Shown piece after piece: positions 1 to 12,416 of a stretch of DNA of 64,000 nucleotides. The notes below the pieces were generated by a model, which was not told the DNA's origin, did no database searches, and worked only from the letters and a program-made list of their open reading frames with translations. Source of the DNA: Tribonema minus (Eukaryota > Sar > Xanthophyceae > Tribonematales > Tribonemataceae); NCBI GenBank assembly GCA_017506865.1, contig JAFCMP010000515.1, forward strand, positions 310,001 through 374,000, written 5' to 3'. The translations under genes and the position numbers were made by a program. Each line of letters starts with the position of its first letter. Positions within the stretch are counted from its first letter, which is position 1.

Positions 1-444
1 CGAATCGCCTGCTGCAACCTCGCTATGACGATGTGCTGAGAGCACCGCACGAGCCAGGGCTATTGTCTCTGGCGAATGCAGCAGCGCTCGAGCGCGCGCT
101 GCCTCGGCTCTCGTGTGTCGATGTTGGCGAGTGAATCGGTCTTGGCAAGCGAAGCACCGTGCACATTCCCACGGAGTGGACACACAGGTCGATTGGTGGG
201 TTGGCCAGCCACCGGGTAGGCCAATCCGCAGCGTTGCAGCAGCCACAGAGTCCGGCTTTCGCGCAACGCAGCGCTGCGCTGCTGCGGCCTGCATCGCTGC
301 ATCTCTGCTTGATGTACGGCGTCGCCTCGCACACTCTGGCCAAGTGGTTTACCCACTCGCAAACGCCCCCACACTTCCCCGCCGCTGCCTCCAAGAGACA
401 ACTACCTCAGGGGTCCCCTGCGGGTGCCCAAGCACTCGGCGGCG
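1..444. other. Intergenic, no gene recognised
   Basis: This lies downstream of the 3' end of the minus-strand glycosyltransferase gene. Short overlapping open frames exist on both strands, but none resembles a known family and none connects by splice sites to a neighbour. It may hold that gene's 3' UTR. Confidence 0.5.
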
Positions 445-3400
445 CTAGCACGTGCCCATCGCTATCGCGCACTTGAGCATCTGCCACGCCTGCTTGCAGT
501 TGTGGAAGAAGGCGTTGTTCTGGTGGTTCTTGTGGAACGCGGCGTCGTGCGCAAAGCGGTACGATGCGCACGTGCACTCCCACAGGCGCGCGCCGTCCAG
601 GTCTCGCAGGGACACCACGGATCTGCGGCAACGGCAGCAGCAGCGGCGGCGGCGGCAGCAGCAGCAGCAGTAGCGTACGAAGCAGGTTATGAGGCGGCAT
701 GAGTGATCAGGAGGAGAGCATAGTGAACTTGACACACTTGGCAGTAGCAGTGAAGGCCATTCATCATGATGACCAGTTGGTCATCAAGCAGACGACCGCA
801 CTGAATCCTCTGCGTCATCTTGTTGCTGCATGTCGGCTCAGTGGATTCTTCAAGTATTGCGCTAGAGACCAGCCTGCTTCGCTATAACCGCACATGTGAA
901 TGTGACAGGCAAGTGCGCACACCCAGTCATCAATGATGCCAACTGCTGCAGTGTGGCATAGCTGAACTGTATCGATCACACCTTGAGCTAGGACAGCAGC
1001 ATCGTGTTTTCCTCCCGTGGAGCCGCACTGAGCATCAGGGTGCCGTCATGCGGCAGCTCTACAGAAGCACGCTGCTGGTGTGCTACTACGGCTTGCAAAG
1101 GTGACGCATGACACTGCAGCTAATGGCTCATGTCTATACCACCCGCAAGACGCACAAGGACTCAGGTACATACCAACACACAGTGTAATGAAACGCAAGG
1201 CACACCTGTCAACTCCCATTAGCCACGTGCCCATTGTGACGTCCTCATTAATGAAGGTCAACAAGTGGTCACGCCCCTTGTATAGAAACTCCACCAATGA
1301 GCGGCTCAGGATGTAGCCTGTGCGACAAAGGTTAAGCAGCAGCAGTCATGTGACGCCCCAAGTTGAAGTATCATGTTTACACAAAATACTGGACAATATG
1401 CACTCAGAAACGTGCGGAAGGCTGTACATACTGGTGAGACGGTCCAGACCAGCAGTAGACCAGGGCTTCGTGCCAGTACGTGGACATGTAAAGTCACACG
1501 AGATGGCATGGTGACGCGCAACGGAGCGGCAGCTAGAGTAGACAACACCAAAGCCCCTTGTCTGCATGACAGGTGCCAGATGTTCCAGTGTCAATCGCAA
1601 ACGATGCACAACGCTCATGCATAATCTATATGCGCCCAGATGTCAAGCCTACTCGCAGCACCCAGGCCCCCAAAAGCAGCTCAGGTTGCTCCGGGGCGTC
1701 ACACTTGAACATCGGTGTACCGCCAATCGATACTGCCAATGATAACTTTGTGTGATGGCAAATGCGATTTACTACACCCTGTAGTCACAATGTGTGAATA
1801 GGCAATAGCAACAACATGCCATGAAGCCCATGCCAAGCGGGGCGTAACCGGCGCCTCTCTCCGCAGCAAGGACACGCCGCTATTCTCAGGCCAATATGTA
1901 GTCTGGCTGCCAAGTTCAGCACTGCTCACCTGCACCCTGATGGTATGGTGGATAGCACTCCATGCTCCCCATTGTGTGCTCCACATATCTCTCGTCATAC
2001 CTGTACAGGAAACCACAAAAGCCAGCACAACATGGCAGGCGCACATGGAGCGGTCAATGTGGGCAAGCAACCAGCAGCAGTTTACCCAGCGGAACAACAT
2101 GGCGTACAAAAACATTGATGAGAACCAATGACTGTTAGACGAGGCAATGGCAGTAGCATTGCAGCGATCATTCGGTGAGATGGGGCATCCAATTCGTGAC
2201 GTTTAACAGCTCTGGGGCGCTGCGCGACCAAGTGACCACTTGCGTCACTGCATGCAAAAGAAACGTGTCAGAGATGAAGGTCCTGTTGACACTAGCGAGT
2301 GATTGTGTTGGCCTGCTGTGAGAGACACTGTCAAAACACGATACCCCCAAACAGTGCTTTCAAAGCATTGACAGCTACACCAGCAGCATGACTTTGACAG
2401 CTACGAAAGGCAGGCAGCCCCGCGTCAGCTCACCATTTATGTGTGGGATCCGAGAACACGCGCCCCACCATCTGGTGCCCCGGCATGTTGCAATGCGTCG
2501 GCACCCCCGCATACACCTTCTTCTTGGTCTCCTCTGGCAGGTTGTGCAACCGGTGGAACACTTGCTGTACGCACACAAACGTGTCGTCGTCGCTCTTCAT
2601 CAGGTACCTGGGCCAGACAGCGATGAAGCAGGCGTCGCGAGCGTGAGCTACGCGCCAGCGTCTGTTGGCCGGTGTATGGCACCAGGACCACAATGCAAAC
2701 CACTATGGCACCGCCACCTGAGAGAGGAGAGTAGCTGACACATCCAACGGGTAGACTACATGTGTTATCTGGGTTGACCGCGCAACATATTTCTCAAATG
2801 GGAGCTGCTTTCAAGTTGCTATAGTCGACATACGCGGCACTCAAAGTGTGATTCAGGGACCAATCGCTCTTGCGCACCAAACGCCACAACACTGATCACA
2901 CAAGGCGGCATGGAGGCAGGTCATGTGACATAACTGCCGATCATGACCTGACATGCATGAGCCTCCTCACACCAGCACCAGCGTGTAAGAGTGCATGTGA
3001 AGTAGGTATTTGGAGTGCCTTTGCGTCACTTGAGTTCAGCTGCCCTGTGCGCTCAAGGCACTGGAGTGGTAGTTATGGCAACTGTGCTGAAGTTGGTAGT
3101 TAAGCAACAGACGCACAACTGGCCAATGCTATATGACTCACTTGAAATTCACGTGCTTGAGCAGCGACACCATGCCCTTGGTCTTATGCACGATATTCCT
3201 GTAGCCATCTGGCGCATTGATCAGCAAAGTGTCGCCATTCAGCACGCCGTCCTCCGGAGCATCCGATCTCCCCCTCACAAACACTAGCTGCGGCATAAGC
3301 AGCGACAGCGAGGGTTGAGTATAGCCAGACAGTGGTGTGAGAAGTAGTAAAACGCAGTGCTTGGAGTTTATAACATGTATTATGCAGCCTTCCTCACCTT

Positions 3401-3877
3401 GAATTTGTATTTCTTCCTGGACTTTTTGCCCCTGTTGAGGACGACTCTGCCCCGGTAGCGCCCATAAATACGTCTCATCAGGTCCCTCCTTTTCGCATCG
3501 TCCTCACTGTCCCCCGAGAACACCACTAGCAGCATGTCGTACGTCGGCAGGCTGCTGTCGTTCACCACTTCCGCGATGGCGCGCGAGGAGTTTTTGGCCT
3601 GCTGTTGCTGCAGCGCGACGGCAGCAGAAGCCTTGGCCTTGAAGATGGTGACCTGATCCTGCAAGAGATTGACGCGCTGCAGAAGCGTTTGCTCGTCCTC
3701 GCCCAAAGACTGCACCGTCCGGCCGGGCATGATCGGCGCCATCATGTACATGGGGTTGGTCTCCGAGCACATCCTCTGCATCAGTATGCCCAGCACGACG
3801 CCAGAGCAGAAGGTCCCCAGCAGCAGGAACCAGGACTTCGAGACGCCCCTGCGCCTCCGTCCAGTGAGTTGACTCAT
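445..3877 (-). CDS. Family GT31 beta-1,3-galactosyltransferase-like, type II membrane protein
   Basis: Six exons on the minus strand join in phase: 3877-3398, 3287-3142, 2607-2434, 2000-1930, 1317-1206 and 622-445, giving 386 residues. A basic N-terminus is followed by one membrane anchor (about residues 14-35) and a predicted coiled stem (60-95), as in Golgi type II enzymes. The catalytic region has the GT31 landmarks in order: a DxD-type metal and nucleotide-sugar site (SDDDTFV, residues 214-220), a Tyr-Pro-Pro-Tyr and Gly-Tyr-Ile-Leu-Ser segment, and EDVTMGTW (about 315). A Cys-rich tail follows. The family transfers galactose or a related sugar from UDP-sugar to a glycan in the Golgi lumen; the exact donor and acceptor cannot be read here. 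Start ATG at 3877 precedes a normal signal anchor. It is divergent from the DUF185 gene, 126 bp away. Confidence 0.88.
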
Positions 3878-4003
3878 CTATGCTGCATGTTGCCGGGGCC
3901 GCTGTTTTTCCCTTTGCAGATCAGCTCTCTTTTTTTGACCCCACCGGGAGCGTTCAGACGGAGGGCTGCCGGCAGGTCATCCTGCGATCCTGGCACTGAC
4001 CGG
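3878..4003. promoter_or_regulatory. Short divergent intergenic region, putative bidirectional promoter
   Basis: Only 126 bp separate the start codons of the GT31 gene (minus) and the proposed start of the DUF185 gene (plus). It contains pyrimidine runs but no clear TATA box. The promoter role is inferred from the head-to-head arrangement only. Confidence 0.4.
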
Positions 4004-7000
4004 ATGTTGCTACGAGACTGGGTGCAGCGATGTGTGCACCTGCGACAGAGTCAGCTCGCCCAGGTTGTGGAAACATGTCTGAACACACCATTGGACTTCA
4101 AGATTATGATCGGCGAAGGCGACTACAAGAAAGCCATCGGGAAGGTCATGCCTGCCTCTTGTCGCATGGTGGTACTGCTGAACAAGATTCACGAGCGGAT
4201 TGGTCAAGCAGAGCATATTGAAGTATCTCAAGATAGATCCATGACATCCTGCCCGAACGAGAGTATACTTCAACAGCATCTGGGTCTGCTTCTGCTGGCC
4301 ATGACTTGAGTGTTGCAAGTGTCAAACGCTATGTAAAAGGCTACTGTCCACCTTGATCAGTACTGATGTTTTCTTTACCAGTGCTGCTGTTGCCACAGTG
4401 TGTACGGACTGACCATGTGGCGATTTGTACGCAAGGTTGACGCGCAGTTGCCAGAAATTACGATGTCCTGCTTAGCCTATATGGTCATGTTGTTTTTGAA
4501 TGATCCAGGCATATGCAGCGAAGCCCTTGGCGCCAGTGACTCCTCTGGAGGTGTTTGCGCCGCATTATTCCCAAGCTCTCGGAGCTTACATTTTGGCAAA
4601 TCACAAGCGACAAGTGCGGAATACCAGGTACGCGCAGATGCTGCTGACGTGCACAACTCTTTTTGTGTGTGCTATGGATAGGATGTTAATTCTGCGGTGC
4701 AGATGCTGCTTCAGTCGTTGCTGCTCTACCCCAGGCATCCGAAGTCACGACGAGAACAGGTCAACCAGCGCTCCAATATTGCCATCTCTACTGCGTGTGT
4801 TGAACACTGTCACAAGGACCACCAGCAGCAGTCAGACCGCTCAAGCGAGACACCCCGCACTGCTTCACCACACGCTCTGCTCAGCCCAGCACTCCCGCTG
4901 CCCTGCCCTTCCCAGAGGCTCCAAACGGCCCGCAGAGCCCCTGGTGATCTACGAAGCCGGCGGCGGCGCTGGCGCAAACGCGGGGCACATCATGGACCTC
5001 CTGAGGACGCGTGCGCCGGACGTGTACGCAACGGCCAGGTACACGCTGGTGCAGCCGTGCGCGGCGCTGGCGGAGCGGCAGCGCCTGAGGCTGAGCGCTG
5101 CGCACAGGAGGCAGGTGCAGGTGGTGAGCGGGCGCGGCGTCGCGGAGTGGGCAGGCGCGCTGGAGGTGGACCCCAGGCCGTGCTACGTATTGGGGTGAGA
5201 GATGAACGATATGATGCGATGCGTGGAGGCATTTGGGTGTGCTATCTGTTAAGGTAAGGGATAGACACTGCATAGTAGCATAGGCGGAGTGGGCGGGCGC
5301 GCTGGACGTGGACCCCAGGCCGTGCTATGTATTGGGGTGAGAGGTTAACGATGTCATGCGCAGCATGTCATGCGCTACATGGGGGTATTGGACCATGCTG
5401 TGTTGGGGTGAGAGGTGAACACTGCAATGTTATGCGTAGGCGGAGTGGGCCAGCGCATTGGATGAGGACCCCCGGCCGTGCTATGTATTGGGGTGAGAGA
5501 TGAACGATATGATGCGCTACATGGCCGTGCTATGGGTTGTGGTGAGAGGTTGATGATATGATGCGATGCATGAGGGCACTTGGGCGTGCTGTGTGTTAAG
5601 GTGAGAGGTAAACACTGCAGTATTATGCATAGGCGGAGTGGGCGGGAGCGCTGGATGTGGACGCCAGGCCGTGCTATGTATGGGGGTGAGAGGGTATCGA
5701 TATGATGCGCAGCATGGCCGTGCTATGTTTTGGGGTAGGAGGTGAATGATATGATGCGCCGCATGGGGGCACTACGGCGTGCTAGACTAAGTGTTAGTGT
5801 AAGAGGTGAACAGTGCAATATTATGCGTAGGCGCATAATAGGCGCAGTGGGCGGGCACGCTGGATCTGGACCCCAGGCCGTGCTATGTATTGGGGTAAGA
5901 GGTTAACGATGTGATGCGCAATGTGCCATACGTTACATGGGGGCACTTGGCCGTGCTATGTGTCAGGGTGAGAGGTGAAGAGTGCAGTATTCTGCGTAGG
6001 CGGCATTTTGATGACAAGACTGGCATGTGCAAGCCTGCTGCGTATTGCAATGCGAGCATAACATGGACATGCTGTGTGGTGCAACGCAAGCATGAACGTG
6101 GGCATGAATGCTGTGTGGTGCAGCGTGAGCGTAACCTGAACATTCAAGCTGTGACGTCTCATTGCTGGACACTGTCCTGGGGCTATTTGGCTGACCATTT
6201 CAAGGGCCAGGCTCTGGGCCCCCTGGGGCTGTCAGACAGTGTGTGTGTGCCATGCTCAGCAGCAGCAGCCGAGTGGCACTGGTTCTAATTAAGAAGCTGG
6301 ATGGATAGCTGGTGGACTGGGCACCGATGCCACTGCTGCACAGGTTGTTATTCTGTTGCTACAAGTGCAAGCTACGATCGTGACGTGCACACTTTGTCAC
6401 ATGTCAACATTGCAGAATTGAGGTCGTCCTGCTGCAATGCTCGCTCTGCTGCAAATGCTGCATCGCTTTCTGCATTGATGATGGTGTCACTTGTGTAGGT
6501 TCATGTCTCGATCAGCACAGTAGTGCCTATGGCCATCTAATCAATGTCTTTCGGCGCTGGCATATGTGTTCCAGCTGCCAATGTAGATGCCAACGGTCTG
6601 GTTTTTGTGTTAGCAGTGTGCATGTGTACGGCATACCTCATAGTGCAATCAACGAACCTGAAGTACGTCAAAGGATGTACCAGTATGGCCCGCTTGAGGC
6701 TTGCAATCATGGAGTGCTGGTTTCAAGTCTGTGATAACAAGGCCTTGTAGCTTTGATTTTGACTCTGGGCCAGTGCTAACAGCACCGTCTGTATGCTGCT
6801 TATGTCATGTTCTGATGCCATGTCGTCTGTGACTCTGAGCTTTCAGACTGGACTTCCTGGGGACACTGCCGCATGACAAAGTGGCCTACAAGCGCTTACA
6901 AGAAGGGGGTGAGTCGGGGCCTTCGCTCGGGATGTGCTGGTGGTCACCGGATACTCATGCCACAGATGCACATACGTCATCATGTGCTGCCCGTGCTCGC

Positions 7001-10000
7001 ATGGGACGCCGCTGGCTTGTGGCGACATGTGCTGTGCATGCAAGCTGATCCGTGCACTTTCTAGGAGACCTGCCACTGCTACCTATTTAAGGAGGCTCTG
7101 CTGGTCCTTCGCGAGTATCTGTGCCAGCCCCCTCCCTCCGCATAGTACACCCTCCCGTGCTGTACACCGCCTGCTGTTGCACAACCCTCTGGCTGCCGAG
7201 ATATGACAGAGGTGTGTGTGTATGTGTGTGTGAGGGGGGCACCCGGTACCATGTCAATGAGGTCGGGCGCCTAACCCTAGATAGCGCTGGCAGCACGTGC
7301 GTGTTAGGCGCCCAGCCCTGGTGCCTGGTGTGTGTGTGGTGGATATTGCATGGTGGTGCTGCTGTGCGTATGGCGCGCAATGCAGCAGCCCCACTACTTT
7401 TCAGTCTGTTGAATTTGACGCATTCATGCAACGTCTATGCGATGCTGTTTACTGGGTGGCTGATGCAGGTCCTGTGCAGTTGTGCGAGGCGATTATATCT
7501 GATGAACCGGACGGGCGAGTAGCAGAAACCTATCAACCTCTTGCAGATGGTTCTATCGCACGAGTCCTGGAGCTCTGCCCGGATCTTATCAAAAGGTATG
7601 TAGGCATTTGTACACCTAACCCTAATGCTAATACTAACGCTCAACTCACTCTTCACCCTCACCCTCAACCTAGTGTACACAAGTGTTGCGCTTTACCTAC
7701 TTGTCTACATATGTGCATTGAGCTGCGATGTGCTTATGGGAGAATTGAGCGGGGGCAACCAAGCCTGGCTCTGAGTCATGCCAACTGTGAGTCATGCCAA
7801 CTGAGCCATGCCATGCCATGCCAGCGCGTCATGTTACGTACACGCGTGGGTCGCCCGTCACGCGTGCGGATGAACCGAGCAGCTTCATTCATTGCGGCGC
7901 ATTTGACGCATGTGCCGCTTCAATGCACGCAGATCGATGGTGGCCATCATTTTGACATGGACTGTCGGAGTCCAAAGCAAAATTGAAGTTCCTCGGAAGT
8001 TTGTCTACAATGTTACGATGTTGTTGAAACATGAATGCGATGGCGACTGTTGTCTCTCCTTTAGCGTGGGAAACCTTGTGCTGTGCCATTGGTTGAGAAT
8101 GCACCGTGTGCGGTAGGGTGCTGACATTCCAACAGTGACAGTGCATGCGATACAGTGGCAGCGCATTGAAAGCCAGAACCAAAGGCCTGGGTCAAAAATG
8201 CACCTCGTGCAAATCTTGTGTCACACATGCCGTAAAGTTGAGTTCCACTAGAATGACAATCCATCACTGCGTCATCAGCGTTTGAACAACAAGTGCGCTC
8301 ATGGATCTTTGCATCTGACCTCAATGTTGAACTTGTTGCTGCTGAGTCACAGCCTTGCTTCCCCGCCGGAGCACGAGGGCTTGTTGCCAGCAGCGAAACA
8401 GTTCCTTCGCACTGTTATGCGGTCGTCCCGTCGCGTGGACGGCGCAGTTTTTGTTCCAACCGGCGCGCTTCACGTCATGGAGGCGTTGCATAGAAGGCGA
8501 GCACATCACAAAGCACAGCTATTGTTCAATCTGCTGCTTGATGGCCCGATGCGTGCGCTTTTGTGTGCTGATCACAGGGGCGCACCAACGTGCACATCAC
8601 ATTTTTTGCCTCAAAAGTCCCAACCTAGGCTGCAGTATGTGAGGTTGTGTCTCCGTCAATGACTGGCACAGAAGGTTTAATCCATGAGTAACGTGGCATG
8701 CAGGCAGTCTTCGCTGCGCATGTGCTGTTGCTGCCATGAGCTCTGCATTGAGCACTGCTGTCGACCGCGCTGCGCAGCTCAGCATCCTGCAGCTGTATGC
8801 GTCTTCTGCTGTGCCATGCCTCCACGCTCATACCACACCCCGTCATACGTTCTTTGTGAGCGGTTCCGGCAGTTACAAAGTTTGAAAATCATGAATGGAA
8901 CCCTCCTGCTCGCCCTGTTCAGCTTCCCGAAGCACCGCCTGCTGCTGGCAGATTTTGACAGTGTTGGCGAGCCCTCCGTCACTCGCAAGTCCGCCGCTGC
9001 ATACCAAGACACCATTACAGGCGCCCACCTGGCGCCATTGGTATCTACAAGGTGTGCACCCATGTCGCGCTGAATTTCAGGCTGATCCTGAGATGTGTCA
9101 GGTGCCACGGGTTTGCGATGTCTACATGTACAGCGTGGAGTGTCAGTGTTTGAAGTACGTACGTAGCTTCGTGTACGTATAACACGAGCGGCACCATATG
9201 AGGTACACAGATGCTCTGTGCGCGTGCGTCTCGTGCATCACCCCATGTAGTACGTGCACACCTGTGTGCACGGCACGCTCGTCACCACATGAAGTACCTA
9301 CATACCTATGCGTACATACATAGTACCTACCTCGTTGCTGAGGAGGCCTGGCGGACTCTTGAAGTCTGCAGCAGTGAGGCTCCCACAACAGGATGCTGCT
9401 CTGCCAAAACCCGATACTTCAAGTACATGTCAGCACTGTGGTCCTTAGCTGGGGCACTGCACGTCACATTCTAACTGTCGCATCATGCTTGAAGAGACAT
9501 CCTTGTGCTTTGGCAGTCCTGCTCCTGGTAACCGTAACTGAAACTGTAATTGGTAACGACACACTGCAGAGTCGCAGTAGGCAGACCTGCACGGGCCCTC
9601 CAGTCAACATGTTGCTACGTGCACTCGATCCCCGCACGGCTTTGCGTTGTGACGCTTGACAGGTGCCAGTTCTATCTGCTGGCTGTCGCATGTTTGTGTC
9701 GCGGCGCGCGTGAACTGTTGTGCAGTGAAGTGTTGTGCACGCATGCATCTGATTTCAGGTGCACGGTAATCTGCATAGCCTACATAAACAGCAGTAAACG
9801 CATGTTACATGGATGTGATAGGTGTGTTACAAGTAGCATGCGCACTTGGCTACCTTCGCCAACATGTCGCTTCTCATGACCGCTACAGGGCCAATATGTT
9901 GGGTCGGCTGGTTGCACTTGCACTCCGGGGGGTCGGAGCACGGCTGCCAGTATTGATGATTTGTTTTGTTCTGCAACAGCAGCATCCTGTTGCGCAGCAA

Positions 10001-10746
10001 TCAGCAGACACGCCAGAAACCGTCCGCAGCGCACATGATGGAGCCATCTTGCCCGTGCAGCCGCCAATTTGTGGTACGCTAGCAAAGGCTGGTTTTAGCA
10101 GCATTCTAGGCTGTGTCAACAACGCATGTAAGCTCTGTGCTGCCCCAACGCTTTGTCTGCTGTGCCTGAAACCTATTGAACTCTTGGCCTCTCTCCTTCG
10201 CAGTGATCCAAAAACGGGCTTCACAGAGGACCAGTCCTCGTACCTGCTGCCGCCAGGCTCTGCAGACCTGTGCTTCCCCACTGACTTTGGCAGCTTGAAG
10301 CAGGTGAGCTCCAGTCACTCAGCTCATGGCGTTTACTGCAGGACTGCGCTTCCAGTTTTGCGCATCGCAGCATGAGCCAGTCAGTGCACTGCCAAAGTCC
10401 TGTCTTCTGCCATAGATGACATTACATGTACATAGCAGTTGTTTGGTCTGTCCGGCCTGTACTTTGGAGGAAGTATATGGATTGCTGAGCTGCAGGATTG
10501 AGCCAACACACCTGCCACCATGCCATGGACATGATTCACAAAAACATTTTGCGCCTTTTCCACTTTCCAACCTCCGCACAGGTGTACTCTCAGGTGACAG
10601 GCCGCAGCGGCGGCAGCGTTCACGTCATGAAGCAGAGCGCCTTCTTTGAGCTCCAGAAGACCGAGGCAGCAGCGGCTCAGACCCGCAACGGCTACAATCC
10701 CATGCTCGAGGATTTTGGCAATTACTCGATGCTTATTGGGCAGTGA
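4004..10746 (+). CDS. DUF185 / NDUFAF7-like SAM-dependent methyltransferase
   Basis: Nine exons join in phase: 4004-4144, 4509-4627, 4916-5194, 6847-6908, 7469-7595, 8353-8496, 8923-9051, 10204-10303 and 10582-10746, predicting 421 residues, close to plant homologues. Landmarks are a TPLEVFAPHYS segment, the SAM-binding glycine loop IYEAGGGAGANAG, LPHDKVAY, FVPTGAL, HRLLLADFD, a CFPTDF motif and the C-terminal NGYNPMLEDF. The family includes NDUFAF7, which methylates an arginine of a complex I subunit in mitochondria; this copy most resembles the plant branch, whose substrate is not known to me. The intron after 8496 starts with GC instead of GT (AG|GCGAGC). The first exon is the weakest call: its donor is poor and it was chosen because phase and length fit. 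The intron from 5195 to 6846 is full of copies of the preceding exon edge. Confidence 0.82.
5142..6010 (+). repeat. Tandem copies of an exon 3' edge plus splice donor inside the following intron
   Basis: The last 53 bases of DUF185 exon 3 and its donor (5142-5200) recur, diverged, at about 5284, 5440, 5633 and 5842, with a fragment at about 5998. Spacing is 140-210 bp. Each full copy keeps the GGCCGTGCTATGTATTGG block and a following GTGAGAG- or GTAAGAG-type donor. Shorter partial units lie between them. Confidence 0.85.
7211..7233 (+). repeat. GT-rich microsatellite in DUF185 intron
   Basis: This is a short TG dinucleotide run interrupted once, within the intron between exons 4 and 5 of the DUF185 gene. 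Confidence 0.7.
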
Positions 10747-11090
10747 ATGGATGAAAGCATCTACTTCAAAGTACTAAGTTGCGTTTATCTGTGCTTTTTG
10801 AACTATTGTGCTGGCACTTTCAGCGTGTGTGGGTGTTTGCACTGGCAGCAGGTTGTAATGCATGCTGGCAGGATGCACATACGTGGGCAGCGCTTCGCAG
10901 ATTGCTTGCAGTGAAGGCGCACAAAATTGCTGCGCATCAGCACGTGGAGTGACACCGTGGATGTGTATTTAGGGACCATCGATAACCACAAAGAGCTACG
11001 GCCATACGTGACACCCCCTTTGAAGGCAGCATGGCCCCCTAGCATACCCCCTTAAACGCAAAGTGTGTTGTGTCTATGCACCATTGTCAC
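10747..11090. other. Convergent 3' intergenic region
   Basis: This lies between the stop codons of the DUF185 gene (plus) and ARL16 (minus) and must hold both 3' UTRs. No canonical AATAAA signal or coding segment was seen. Confidence 0.5.
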
Positions 11091-12201
11091 CTATGGTGTA
11101 AACGTCGCCGTTGCGGCCAATGCCTTGCTTGTCTGTGGATCCCTATGAAGAGCGCGTGCCAACTGCAGCACGCGGGCAACGCCAGCCCCGCTTGCTGCAT
11201 CGGTGTGGCAGAGCGTAAAGCCTGCCTTCCAGTTGTCCACGAGGTCATCGATGTGCAGCAGCTCTTGCAGTGTTGCTAAATCTGCTTGAGTCGTCGTCCC
11301 AACCTTGTTCAGACACACAATGACAGGCTTTTGTTGTAGATGGTCGTGCGCGATCAGAGCATGCAAGGCGGCGGAAGCACCGTCTGCGTTGCTTACAGAA
11401 CTGGCATCGATCACAAAAACGAGGGCATGGCAGCGATGTAGATAAGCTGGCCACATGCGCGCCATCACCCCCCCAATTTCTCGGCACACAATCGTTTCGT
11501 TCTTTTCGGCGCCCCACCGCACCTCTTGCAGATCTTGCCCCACCTGGACAGTCAGCGGCAACAGAACAGGAAGAGGAGAAGAGGCGCATGAACGTCAGCC
11601 CCTATAAGGATGTGACATGAAGTTGAAGGGGAGATCCGTTGAGCCATTACATTGTTGCATCATCACATTTGTACTCTTGGGTTCAAGACATGAGCCACGA
11701 AGGCGCTGGCTTGGCTTACCGTGGGCTGGGCAGACAGATCCACAGTCGGCGGGATGGGCGTTGAGCCGAGCTTGCAGTGTTCGGATCTGGCAAGACCTGC
11801 AGTGCAGAAGGCAGCAAGACATTGCAGGCTGCTCATAACCTACATCATCGTTTACATGTGCCAGCATTGATGCAAATCCTGCGGCCTGCTGCTCTGTGTG
11901 GACTAGCTGTGTGCACACGCTCTCTGTTGTGCAAGATTCAGATAAGCCAGGCTACGAGTAATTTTGGACACCGATTCGCTGGTAAGAAAGGCGGGTCATT
12001 GAGGCGTCAGTAGATTTTTGGGCTTGACTCACATTGCAGCTGCCGAATGAGCACAGTCTTGCCTGCGCCTGAAGGCCCCAACACCAGCAGCTCCGGCGCT
12101 GCCAGTGCTAGTGGCGTGACTTTGGAAGTTGCCCGCGACCCCTGCCTTGTAAGGAAATGCAGAACTCCACGCTGCCGACTCACGGCAAAGAGCCTTCTCA
12201 T
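11091..12201 (-). CDS. ARL16: ARL16-like small GTPase
   Basis: Three minus-strand exons (12201-12033, 11796-11720, 11543-11091) join in phase to give 232 residues. The P-loop is GPSGAGKT (residues 42-49). A PTVG switch-I motif is reconstituted across the second junction. The switch-II element is REIGG (103-107) in place of the usual WDxGGQ, the hallmark of ARL16 among ARF-like GTPases. ARL16 acts in ciliary and Golgi-linked traffic in animals; its role in algae is not established. Two oddities are the N-terminal extension of about 37 residues before the G domain and the guanine-specificity motif, which reads NKVG (161-164) rather than NKxD. Start ATG at 12201 is the only one in frame before the P-loop. 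The gene is divergent from PAP/fibrillin, 215 bp away. Confidence 0.85.
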
Positions 12202-12416
12202 GGATCAGCAGCAGCGCTGTCATTTCTCGCCGCTGTAGAGCCACAACAACAGGCAAGCACAGCGGCTGCACACACAGCCAGTTTTCCGCCGTTACGATTT
12301 GGTGTGCCCTTTCACACACAGCTCTACGAAGGCAGAGAGATCACTGCGACGGAGATAGCCACCAGCAAGGCCTGTGCGGGAGCCATTGCTGAACTTTGGC
12401 GCAGGCGACAAAGAAG
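12202..12416. promoter_or_regulatory. Divergent intergenic region, putative bidirectional promoter
   Basis: These 215 bp separate the start codons of ARL16 (minus) and PAP/fibrillin (plus). No TATA box or known operator was recognised, so the assignment rests on orientation alone. Confidence 0.4.
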
